Positions 1 to 6,267 of a DNA stretch of 20,821 bases are shown here, piece after piece (the stretch's first letter is position 1; the number at the start of each line of letters is the position of its first letter). The notes beneath the pieces were generated by a model. It worked only from the letters and a program-made list of their open reading frames with translations, did no database searches and was not told the origin of the DNA. The DNA comes from an uncultured Spirochaetales bacterium (lineage in GTDB: Bacteria > Spirochaetota > Spirochaetia > Sphaerochaetales > Sphaerochaetaceae), in the NCBI GenBank assembly GCA_934247875.1, contig CAKQJZ010000033.1:1-20821 (forward strand), read 5' to 3'. The position numbers and the translations under genes are program-made.

Positions 1-59
1 AAACCTGAACTGTATTTGCCATTTGTGCTCACAGATGTATAATATCACTTGACTAACGG

Positions 60-299
60 TCACAACATATCAGTTATAGAAATAACATCAGCAATTACCG
101 AACCATCTTCACCTTCTTTTGTTATTTTTGACACTTCAATATCTTTAAGAAGAATTACAGGTTCTGTTCCATCTTTTAAAGCTTCAAGAAATTCTTTTTC
201 TGAACTTACTTCAATACCAGGCTTCTTAGCTGGTTCATTTTTACAAGCGACAAATGAGAATATTAATAGTAAAGCTATTACTAAAATACTGATTTGTCT
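60..299 (-). pseudogene. Silent (start-less) lipoprotein cassette 1
   Basis: Read on the minus strand, the frame encodes a lipoprotein signal-peptide core and lipobox (..LIFSFVAC), then KNEPAKKPG and a short domain (EKEFLEALKDGTEPVILLKDIEV), and stops at 60-62. The domain resembles the DEF..AI....I.FISDITV stretch of the 1596-3014 product and the matching stretch of the 3081-4451 cassette. There is no start codon: two in-frame TAA codons (300-305) lie directly upstream, followed by AGA CAA and then the shared core AAATCAGTATTTT. Joined at that core to the ATGAAG of the expressed gene it would give an in-frame lipoprotein with Cys at residue 20. At about 80 codons it is much shorter than its relatives, so it may be 3'-truncated or a short variant; the window edge prevents a check. 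Being a silent donor cassette is an inference. Confidence 0.65.
283..295 (-). repeat. Recombination core copy 1 (inverted)
   Basis: On the minus strand this is AAATCAGTATTTT, identical over 13 bases to 1603-1615 and 3079-3091. It lies in opposite orientation to the expressed copy, so recombination between the two would invert the roughly 1.3 kb between them, including the recombinase gene and the lipoprotein promoter. The core has near-dyad arms around an asymmetric CAGT centre. A role as crossover site is inferred. Confidence 0.6.
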
Positions 300-302
300 T
301 TA

Positions 303-356
303 TTAAGCGATTATATGTTCAGCTAATAATATCGCTATTATGAAGTTTTTCTTCAT
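303..356 (-). other. 17-codon signal-peptide-like leader ORF
   Basis: ATGAAGAAAAAC begins a 17-residue reading frame, MKKNFIIAILLAEHIIA, ending in two consecutive TAA codons. It is in frame with silent cassette 1 just downstream. It resembles the first half of a lipoprotein signal peptide but stops before any lipobox. No good ribosome binding site precedes it, and the ATG lies inside a perfect 10-bp hairpin (336-360). It could be a relic of an earlier recombination or an element that stops readthrough translation into the silent cassette. Whether it is translated is unknown. Confidence 0.3.
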
Positions 357-360
357 AATA
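336..360. repeat. Perfect 10-bp inverted repeat (hairpin)
   Basis: TATTATGAAG (336-345) and CTTCATAATA (351-360) are perfect reverse complements around TTTTT. On the minus strand the hairpin would occlude the ATG of the short leader ORF. There is no following T run, so it does not look like an intrinsic terminator. It may be a protein-binding palindrome or a translation-blocking structure. Confidence 0.5.
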
Positions 361-394
361 ATTTATCTTAAAAATCACTTGATAACAGAAGAGA

Positions 395-412
395 AAACAA
401 CAATTTACTTCA
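395..412 (-). repeat. 18-bp inverted repeat, left copy
   Basis: The minus strand reads TGAAGTAAATTGTTGTTT, identical over 18 bases to the plus strand at 1443-1460. The two copies bracket the tyrosine recombinase gene in inverted orientation, about 6 bp beyond its stop codon and about 35 bp upstream of its start. The flanks do not continue the match. They could be a second inversion site or recombinase accessory sites. Confidence 0.7.
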
Positions 413-417
413 TTGCA

Positions 418-1407
418 TCAACTACAGTATTTTCTATGAGCCTGTTTAACATTTTGTTGCTTGACCATAGCATATTGCAGAGTTGTATCTATCTTTTGGT
501 GCCCAAGTAACTGTTGAACCTGTTCTATAGGCATACCTTTATCTATAGCATTAGTTGCTAAAGTTCTTCTGAACTTGTGAGGATGAACTTTATTGATAGA
601 TAAACGTCCTCCTAGTTTCCTTAGCATACACTCAACAGCACCAGATGATAGTGGTAAATGAGGTTCCATCTGTGAAACGAACAAGAACTTACTATCATCT
701 CCCCTACTTTCTATATAATTAGTTAAGTGAATCTTGGTTCTAGCATCAAAGTAGACGATTCTTTCCTTATTACCCTTACCTAATACAATACATTCTCTTT
801 CTGTGAAGTTAATGTCATTCTTTTTGAGTTTGATCATCTCCCCTATTCTCATCCCTGTTGAAGATAAAAGGTCTATGATTGCAAGATCTCTTATAGAACT
901 ACAACCATCTCTCATCTTCTCTAGTTCTTCATCATTGAAAATCTCTTTAACAACCTTACCTGTTTTAACTTTGTGAATTCTTCTTACTGGACTTTTGATA
1001 ATATAATCTTCTGCTTCTAGCCAAGAGAAGAAACTTGATAAGATTCTTCGAATGTTATCAATGGTTACTTTACTTGAAGAGCGGGATTGCTGATATTCCA
1101 TTAGATATACCCTTATATCTTCAGTTGTAATCTGCTCAGGTCTTTTCTTAATTGAGTTCAAAAGATGTTCAATTGTTCTTTTATAGTAAGATAGACTCTT
1201 CTCTGAACACCCTTCTATACGTTTAGCATCAAGAAATAGATTCTTTAAATCTACCCTACTCCCGTTTTCTTCAGATGCTTCAGACTCTTGATCAATATTA
1301 AGTTCTACAAAAGTCTCCTCTAAAGCTTTCTTCAGCTGGTTCTGCTGTTCATTAGTCAAAACTACTAGCATTTTCCTCTGCATAGTCTCAATAAACTCTT
1401 TTTTCAT
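418..1407 (-). CDS. Tyrosine recombinase, putative lipoprotein-switching invertase
   Basis: A 329-residue integrase of the XerC/XerD type. A SAM-like N-terminal core-binding domain (about 55-150) precedes the catalytic domain (about 155-325). All catalytic residues are visible: Arg187 in STGMRIGE, Lys211 in GKGNKER, His277 and Arg280 in HKFRR, His303 in LLGHQK, and Tyr312 in LQYAM. The roughly 50 charged residues ahead of the core-binding domain are longer than in housekeeping Xer proteins. The ATG at 1407 follows a GGGGGT ribosome binding site about 7 bases upstream. Two further Xer genes in the division cluster are better candidates for chromosome-dimer resolution. This one sits among lipoprotein cassettes sharing a 13-bp core and is flanked by an 18-bp inverted repeat, so site-specific inversion or switching of those genes is its most likely job (inference). 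A mobile-element integrase is the alternative, but no element ends or cargo are visible. Confidence 0.9.
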   Translation of the reverse strand: MKKEFIETMQRKMLVVLTNEQQNQLKKALEETFVELNIDQESEASEENGSRVDLKNLFLDAKRIEGCSEKSLSYYKRTIEHLLNSIKKRPEQITTEDIRVYLMEYQQSRSSSKVTIDNIRRILSSFFSWLEAEDYIIKSPVRRIHKVKTGKVVKEIFNDEELEKMRDGCSSIRDLAIIDLLSSTGMRIGEMIKLKKNDINFTERECIVLGKGNKERIVYFDARTKIHLTNYIESRGDDSKFLFVSQMEPHLPLSSGAVECMLRKLGGRLSINKVHPHKFRRTLATNAIDKGMPIEQVQQLLGHQKIDTTLQYAMVKQQNVKQAHRKYCS

Positions 1408-1442
1408 GTCATTTACCCCCAGCTTCCTATTCTAAGGAACAC

Positions 1443-1460
1443 TGAAGTAAATTGTTGTTT
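1443..1460 (+). repeat. 18-bp inverted repeat, right copy
   Basis: TGAAGTAAATTGTTGTTT, the exact reverse complement of 395-412. It lies upstream of the recombinase start and about 135 bases upstream of the expressed lipoprotein gene. A related GTAAATTGT recurs in direct orientation at 1522-1530. Confidence 0.7.
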
Positions 1461-1510
1461 AGTTTCATACACCAAAATCCTGTTAAAATGATAACAATTC
1501 TCAATAAATG

Positions 1511-1526
1511 TTTACAAATATGTAAA
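1511..1526. promoter_or_regulatory. Possible operator palindrome between divergent genes
   Basis: TTTACA-AATA-TGTAAA is a perfect 6-bp dyad in the intergenic region between the recombinase and the expressed lipoprotein gene, just upstream of the lipoprotein -35 box. It could bind a regulator or the recombinase itself. No family can be assigned. Confidence 0.3.
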
Positions 1527-1540
1527 TTGTGCGATAAAAG

Positions 1541-1571
1541 TTGACATTAACCATCCAAATGTTAATATAAT
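1541..1571 (+). promoter_or_regulatory. Promoter of the expressed lipoprotein gene
   Basis: A perfect -35 TTGACA (1541-1546) is followed by TAATAT (1563-1568, 16-base spacer), overlapping a perfect TATAAT (1566-1571, 19-base spacer). A GGAGG ribosome binding site follows at 1584-1588, 7 bases before the ATG at 1596. This is the only convincing promoter plus ribosome binding site seen for any of the three lipoprotein cassettes. It lies inside the segment bounded by the inverted 13-bp cores. Confidence 0.7.
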
Positions 1572-1595
1572 TTAAAACAATATGGAGGAAAAACG

Positions 1596-3014
1596 ATGAA
1601 GAAAATCAGTATTTTAATTATTGCTGTATTTATTCTATTTGCTTTTGTATCTTGTAATTCAACTCCAGAAAATCCAAAAGTTGAAATCACTGCGACGGTT
1701 TTTGATAAGGAACCAGTAAAATTATCTGTTGATGCAGATACTACATTAGAGTCATTACTAAAAAATACACAGTTAAAAACATTAATTGGAGAAGAAACTG
1801 AGTACATAGTTTTAGTAAATGGGAAAGTTGAAATATCAACATATACTCTTAAAAATGGAGATCAGATTACTGTTCTAGTTAAAGGAGAAGGTACAGAAAC
1901 AAGCCCATTATTAGTTTTTAATGCTGATGAGTTTAAAACTGCAATTGAAAATAATAAGAGCATAAAATTTATTTCTGATATTACAGTACCTGCTAATACT
2001 TGGTTTGCTAATACTTATACAGGAACAATTGATGGAGATGGTCATAAACTAATTATTGATGAACCTCCAATGGATGTAAAATATGCCTCTAATTCTGAAT
2101 TTGCCTTGTTTGGCTGGGTTAATGGAACAATCAAGAATTTGGAGTATGAAACTAACGGAATGAAAGCACTTGTATATGCAGATGAAAAGGAACTGATTTT
2201 TGAGAATGTTACAGTTCGTGGTGAGATGAACGGAGCAGATACAAATGTTGGCTCTTTCCTTCTCTTTGTAAATGATAAAGTATCATTCAATAACTGCACT
2301 AACTATGCAAATATTATAGATAAAGTCGGTGGTAATCACTATGGTTCAGCATTTATTGGAGGTTATATGCAGCCATCGGCTACTAGCATTATATTTGAAA
2401 ACTGCAAAAACTATGGAAATCTTTTCTTTGGTAAGAATGCCGCTTTCTTAATTGGTAATCCACATCAAATTAAAAAAGATATAATTAAAATTACAAATTG
2501 TTATAACTATGGACTAATTCAAGCATTTGGTGTAGTAGGTGGAATATCTTGGCCAAACAGTTCTTTTAATGATACTGCTGAAATGAATAACTATAATAAA
2601 GATAGTGGAAAGATTGAGAAAATTGATAATTCAATAAAATCTTTTACAGTTGAAAAAGATGGATCATTTAAAGTAACAACAAATGGTGTAACAAACATCA
2701 AGATTGATCTTCAATTTAATATTACATATTATCTCAAAGGAACAACAGAGAATGGTGGAAACAGAAATATGACTATTGAATATAGTATTACTGAAGATAA
2801 TAAGCTTCCTGTTTCAATACAAATTGCAGACAAAGATCATGAGCATGAATCTATTGCTAATGGGGTTCTTTATATTGATCCATTTGCCTATGAATTTAAA
2901 GAGAATGAATATGATGTAAATAAATTCCCTACAGAAATAACATACTATGCAATTGATATAAATCCTAAAACTAACACATTCAGAGGAATGGCAAGTTGTA
3001 CTATTTCGAAATAA
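1596..3014 (+). CDS. Expressed variable surface lipoprotein with beta-helix
   Basis: A 472-residue lipoprotein. The signal peptide MKKISILIIAVFILFAFVSC places the acylated Cys at residue 20. A small N-terminal domain (about 28-97, beta-grasp-like by pattern, inferred) is followed by DEF..AIE....I.FISDITV. Next comes a repetitive stretch of short strands and turns (about 108-330: DGDGH at 146-150, then FNNCTNYANI, FENCKNYGNL and ITNCYNYGLI) typical of right-handed parallel beta-helices, and a beta-rich C-terminal domain ending MASCTISK. The 3081-4451 cassette is a diverged homologue in the helix and at the C-terminus. Export to a membrane surface is expected; the ligand is unknown. The start is certain: GGAGG lies 7 bases upstream under a strong promoter. 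Codons 3-7 contain the 13-bp core shared with the two silent cassettes. Confidence 0.85.
   Translation: MKKISILIIAVFILFAFVSCNSTPENPKVEITATVFDKEPVKLSVDADTTLESLLKNTQLKTLIGEETEYIVLVNGKVEISTYTLKNGDQITVLVKGEGTETSPLLVFNADEFKTAIENNKSIKFISDITVPANTWFANTYTGTIDGDGHKLIIDEPPMDVKYASNSEFALFGWVNGTIKNLEYETNGMKALVYADEKELIFENVTVRGEMNGADTNVGSFLLFVNDKVSFNNCTNYANIIDKVGGNHYGSAFIGGYMQPSATSIIFENCKNYGNLFFGKNAAFLIGNPHQIKKDIIKITNCYNYGLIQAFGVVGGISWPNSSFNDTAEMNNYNKDSGKIEKIDNSIKSFTVEKDGSFKVTTNGVTNIKIDLQFNITYYLKGTTENGGNRNMTIEYSITEDNKLPVSIQIADKDHEHESIANGVLYIDPFAYEFKENEYDVNKFPTEITYYAIDINPKTNTFRGMASCTISK
1603..1615 (+). repeat. Recombination core copy 2 (expression site)
   Basis: AAATCAGTATTTT within codons 3-7 of the expressed lipoprotein gene. 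With one base more on the left it is a dyad, AAAAT-CAGT-ATTTT. The asymmetric CAGT centre would give a crossover direction. Strand exchange here keeps the promoter, ribosome binding site and ATGAAG and swaps everything downstream. The function is inferred from identity with 283-295 and 3079-3091. Confidence 0.65.
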
Positions 3015-3036
3015 TTGTATAAGTTACAAATTATTT

Positions 3037-3071
3037 AATCCTCTTGGGCTTAAAGTCTAAGAGGATTTTTT
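3037..3071 (+). terminator. Intrinsic terminator after expressed lipoprotein gene
   Basis: A perfect 9-bp stem AATCCTCTT/AAGAGGATT (3037-3045, 3059-3067) is followed by a run of six T. It lies between the expressed gene and silent cassette 2, so it also blocks readthrough into the silent copy. Confidence 0.85.
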
Positions 3072-3078
3072 AATAACT

Positions 3079-3091
3079 AAATCAGTATTTT
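3079..3091 (+). repeat. Recombination core copy 3 (direct)
   Basis: AAATCAGTATTTT, identical to 1603-1615 and in the same orientation, placed at the exact 5' edge of silent cassette 2 directly after an in-frame TAA (3078-3080). Recombination with 1603-1615 would excise the expressed gene as a circle of about 1.48 kb and put cassette 2 behind the promoter. Reciprocal exchange with an inverted copy would give inversion. Confidence 0.65.
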
Positions 3092-4451
3092 GTTGCTATC
3101 TCTCTTGATAGCATTCTCGTTTATAGCATGTAATAATGAGCCAGTTAAGCCTGAAGAGCCAAATGATGTGTATCTACTTGAAAACAGCATTACTGGTGTT
3201 AAGTATGTTGAATTAAAAAAGGCATTTGAAGAAGTTAAAGAAAATGAAGAACTTAAATTATTGAAAGATATTTCAATTACTACTAAAGATCTTCCAATGG
3301 TTATTGTAGACGGTAAAGTCGATGGTATTGGTTTTACTTTAACTAATGCTAGTTTTAATGGGGATGGTCATACAGTATCAATTGCTGACTCAGATGTAGC
3401 AACTTTGGGAAAAGACACAGGATTCTTCTATCTAGTAGAAAATGCAACAATCAAGAACTGTACTTTTGATTTTTCTTATGATTATGCAACTGTTGCAGTC
3501 AATACAAAAAAGAATACTACATTTGATACTATTCTAGTAAAAGGTGATTTAGTATTTGGCCATAATAATGGTGCTATTGTTATTTATGCATATACAGGTA
3601 ATGAATCATCACCAATTACATTTAAGAATTGTGAAGTAGCTGCAAACATTACTGCAGATGGAACTGCTTACTGTGCAGCATTTGTTGGTTATGCACTACC
3701 TTCTTATGCCGCTAGTAACGTCATTAACTTTACTGATTGTAAGATGACTGGCACATTAGAAGCTGGAATTGCATCTATATTTATAGGTAATACTTCACAA
3801 ATCCAACGATATCCTTACACTCTTGAAATAAATAATTTCAAATTTGGTGATAATGCTTCTGTTAGATTTGTTACTACTGATTCTAAATACAATTTTAACG
3901 GAGTAGTGAGTGCTTCTAAGTATACAAATGCTAAAGTTAAAATTGATGGAATTGAGTATGAATATGCAAAACTTGTAGATGAAAAAACAAATCTATGGGG
4001 TGATCATTTTAAATTTGGTCCTACTGATGTAGACTTGAAACTCACTAAGACTGAAGGAAAAGATACATTTACATTGTATGCATCAAAGAACGTAGATGTC
4101 GTTCGCTATGAAGTTGCATTAAGAGTTTATTCAACCTTGAAAGCTGGTGGAACATTATATCAAGGCGCAGTAGAGAAATTTGATGCGGAAAGCTTTGTTG
4201 ATGGAAAAGTAGAAACAAAATTAAGAGAACTTAAGTTTGTTGACCAGACATGGGTTAATAGTAATACATCTGCAGTTAAGGGAGATCTTGCTGGTAACGT
4301 TACCTATACATTAGGCGAAGATACATACTATATGATTCCAAATAATGATGATGCTACTCTCAATGGCAATCCAATGGCAATTAGAACTTATACAGTATCT
4401 GCATTTGATGCTAAGGGTAAGCTTGTTTCATCTTGTTCTTTAACAAAGTAA
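3081..4451 (+). pseudogene. Silent (start-less) lipoprotein cassette 2
   Basis: A long open frame whose N-terminus is a lipoprotein signal-peptide core without a start: the in-frame TAA at 3078-3080 is followed by ATC AGT ATT TTG TTG CTA. The lipobox is FSFIAC. TTG at 3090 is the first possible initiator, but it has no ribosome binding site, would give a signal peptide lacking its lysines, and lies directly behind a terminator. The body has a domain with ELKKAFEEV....LKLLKDISITT, a beta-helix region with NGDGH and INFTDCKMTGTLEAGIASIFIGN (close in pattern to the expressed copy), and a C-terminal domain ending SSCSLTK. Spliced at the core to ATGAAG it would read MKKISILLLS.. in frame, with Cys at residue 20. 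I read it as an intact but unexpressed donor cassette rather than a decayed gene. Confidence 0.75.
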
Positions 4452-4475
4452 TGATGATTATCATTAGATAATTTT

Positions 4476-4516
4476 AAACTGCTTGTCCCTTTAATTGAGG
4501 CAAGCAGTTTTTGTTT
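4476..4516 (+). terminator. Intrinsic terminator after silent cassette 2
   Basis: A perfect 10-bp stem AAACTGCTTG/CAAGCAGTTT (4476-4485, 4501-4510) is followed by a T-rich tract. The silent cassette keeps its own terminator although it has no start, as expected for a unit that is sometimes expressed. Confidence 0.8.
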
Positions 4517-4525
4517 ATGTTGTAG

Positions 4526-5791
4526 CTAGGCTTTAAGTTTGTTGATTGGGACAACATAGACACCATCGTCTCTTTTGTATGATGGGCCTTTAGCAGTTAG
4601 TACCATTAAGAAAGCTGGTTCTTGTTCGTTGCTTTTTGAGCATATTTTATTTTTTAGCAGTTTGAGAGATTTAGCACCCTCCTCTATTAGCTCATCGCCA
4701 CCTAGCTTAATCTCAATAGCTCCCCATTTACCGTTATCGAGATGTATTACTGCATCACATTCCAATCCTGCATTATCTCTGTAGTGTCTTACTTCTCCAT
4801 TTAAGTATTGAGCATATATTGATAAATCCCTTACTGCTAAATCCTCAAAGAATAATCCAAAGGATTCTAGATCATTTATTAAATCTTTTGGTCCAATGTT
4901 CAATGCAGATGCAGCAATCGATGGATCTACAAAGTGTCTAGTAGGCGTAGTTCTGATAGTTGTCTTTGAGCGTATTGAAAGGCTCCATGCTTCTATGTCT
5001 TTTACTATAAACAAATCCTTTAAAGCTTCCATGTATGAACTATATGTCTTTTCATCCATAGTGCGTTCATTGGATTGTCTTACATCTTTTATTATTGTCT
5101 GTGTAGAAGCTTCACTAGATATATTCCTAGCATAGCTTCTGATAATCATTCTAAGCACTTCTGGGCTTTTATTTCTGAACCTTTCATTATCTGAATTCTC
5201 AAAATAGAAGAGTCCATTGTAGTAGTTCTTAGTAATGTCTAATGCAATATCCTGATCTGCCAATACAGATATAGGCCAGCCACCGCGACAGAGCAAGAAT
5301 GCAATTTTCTCAAGTGTTATATCATTATCAATATTGTTGATAAAATCCTTGCCACCTTCAAATAAATCACTAAGTGATACTGTTCCATCAGATTCGCCAG
5401 ACTCATATAGAGACATAGGTCGCATTTCTATTATCGACATTCTGCCTGCTCCGCTATGAGTGATTTCTGATTTATCTACAGGTGTAGAACTTCCTGTGAG
5501 AATATACTTTCCAAATGTATACTCTTCATCTAAATCTTCTTTTATGTAATTCCAGATATCTGGGACAGTTTGCCATTCATCAATAAGTCGAGGCATATCG
5601 CCTATTAACATCTGTCTAGGATCTAGCTTTGCTATCTCAATAGATTTCTTTGTATTGAGTCTTACAAAGCTATTCTGAAAGCGCATGCATGATGTTGTTT
5701 TGCCGCAGAACTTTGGTCCTGTTACTAATACACATCCTGCTGTTTTCAATGCTTTTTCAATTTGCTTATCAATATATCTTGGTTTATACAT
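4526..5791 (-). CDS. AAA+ ATPase with DUF4143 C-terminal domain
   Basis: A 421-residue protein of the common orphan ATPase family (AAA_14 plus DUF4143). The Walker A motif is GPKFCGKTT (25-33). The Walker B strand is LIDEWQ (69-74), with the sensor strand YILTGSS at 96-102. The C-terminal domain carries a PD-(D/E)xK nuclease-like signature: E344-C-D346, then E360-I-K362 in GAIEIKLGG. Such proteins are frequent accessory genes in gut anaerobes and spirochaetes and often occur in several copies. Their substrate is not established, and proposals include toxin-like, defence or DNA-related roles. The gene is monocistronic and convergent with the lipoprotein locus, sharing a short intergenic region with the terminator at 4476-4516. 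The family call is firm; the function is unknown. Confidence 0.9.
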   Translation of the reverse strand: MYKPRYIDKQIEKALKTAGCVLVTGPKFCGKTTSCMRFQNSFVRLNTKKSIEIAKLDPRQMLIGDMPRLIDEWQTVPDIWNYIKEDLDEEYTFGKYILTGSSTPVDKSEITHSGAGRMSIIEMRPMSLYESGESDGTVSLSDLFEGGKDFINNIDNDITLEKIAFLLCRGGWPISVLADQDIALDITKNYYNGLFYFENSDNERFRNKSPEVLRMIIRSYARNISSEASTQTIIKDVRQSNERTMDEKTYSSYMEALKDLFIVKDIEAWSLSIRSKTTIRTTPTRHFVDPSIAASALNIGPKDLINDLESFGLFFEDLAVRDLSIYAQYLNGEVRHYRDNAGLECDAVIHLDNGKWGAIEIKLGGDELIEEGAKSLKLLKNKICSKSNEQEPAFLMVLTAKGPSYKRDDGVYVVPINKLKA

Positions 5792-5836
5792 ATTAAGTAT
5801 TATCTGCTATAAGCATGAATTTAGCAATAAAATCCC

Positions 5837-5873
5837 AAGATTTTCAATTTATAATTCCTAAGATTTTCAATTT
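5837..5873. repeat. Two copies of a 14-bp direct repeat
   Basis: AAGATTTTCAATTT occurs at 5837-5850 and 5860-5873, in a 23-bp tandem unit of which there are two copies. It lies in the gap between the ATPase gene and the acetyltransferase pseudogene. No function is apparent. Confidence 0.6.
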
Positions 5874-5881
5874 TTAGGTTA

Positions 5882-6262
5882 TTAGACCATGTTTGAGAAG
5901 TTGCAGATTTGCATTGCTGCGCCGTTTTCCATGAGTGAGAATCCGTGCTTTTTGTAGAAAGGGACGTTGTTCTTATCTTCTGGCATAACTTCAATGTAGA
6001 GATAGTTCTTGTATTTCTCTTTGACGCGGTTGAGCATTTCAGTTGCAATTCCCATGCCTTGGTATTCTGGGTCTACTAGTACGTAGTGCATATATTGAGC
6101 GAGTTCTGAGTCGTCGATGACTCTTATAAGTCCTACAAGCTTATTGCTATCCCTAGCTGTTATGACTATTTAAAGAGTGCATTAATACTTTATAGAGTCT
6201 TATTGGACCAATCATCTAGAGAGAAAGAGGTGCTCTATGTTTTCTTCTTTGTATTCGATCAT
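5882..6262 (-). pseudogene. Frameshifted GNAT N-acetyltransferase
   Basis: The C-terminal half is a clear GNAT fold: LVGLIRVIDD, then YMHYVLVDPEYQGMGIATEML with the acetyl-CoA loop, and PFYKKHGFSLMENGAAM. Upstream, the ATG at 6260-6262 starts MIEYKEENIEHLFLSR and stops. The adjacent frame then reads DDWSNKTL-stop-SINALFK-stop, and the original frame resumes with IVITARDSNKLVG. Together the pieces cover a normal length of about 126 codons, so the gene is complete in extent but broken by a frameshift and stop codons. The start has AAGG 8 bases upstream and lies 5 bp after the M23-like gene, suggesting a former operon. The remaining open frame from 6091 (69 residues) lacks the first part of the fold and is probably inactive. 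Confidence 0.8.
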
Positions 6263-6267
6263 TTTGT

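Noticed and set aside
49..306. Plus-strand 85-codon ORF
   Set aside because: It is the antisense of a recognisable lipoprotein cassette on the minus strand and has no ribosome binding site.
395..1460. Recombinase plus inverted repeats as an insertion sequence or small transposon
   Set aside because: The enzyme is an integrase of the tyrosine class, not a DDE transposase; there are no target-site duplications and no cargo, and the context of shared cores fits inversion better.
3090..4451. Cassette 2 as an ordinary gene starting at TTG 3090
   Set aside because: No ribosome binding site, a terminator directly upstream, and the resulting signal peptide would lack the positively charged N-terminus that the shared core would supply after recombination.
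5837..5873. Possible CRISPR or satellite repeat
   Set aside because: Only two copies of a 14-bp AT-rich motif, without spacers or cas genes.
5821..6048. 75-residue minus-strand ORF overlapping the GNAT remnant
   Set aside because: It is an out-of-frame reading of the acetyltransferase pseudogene with no family resemblance.
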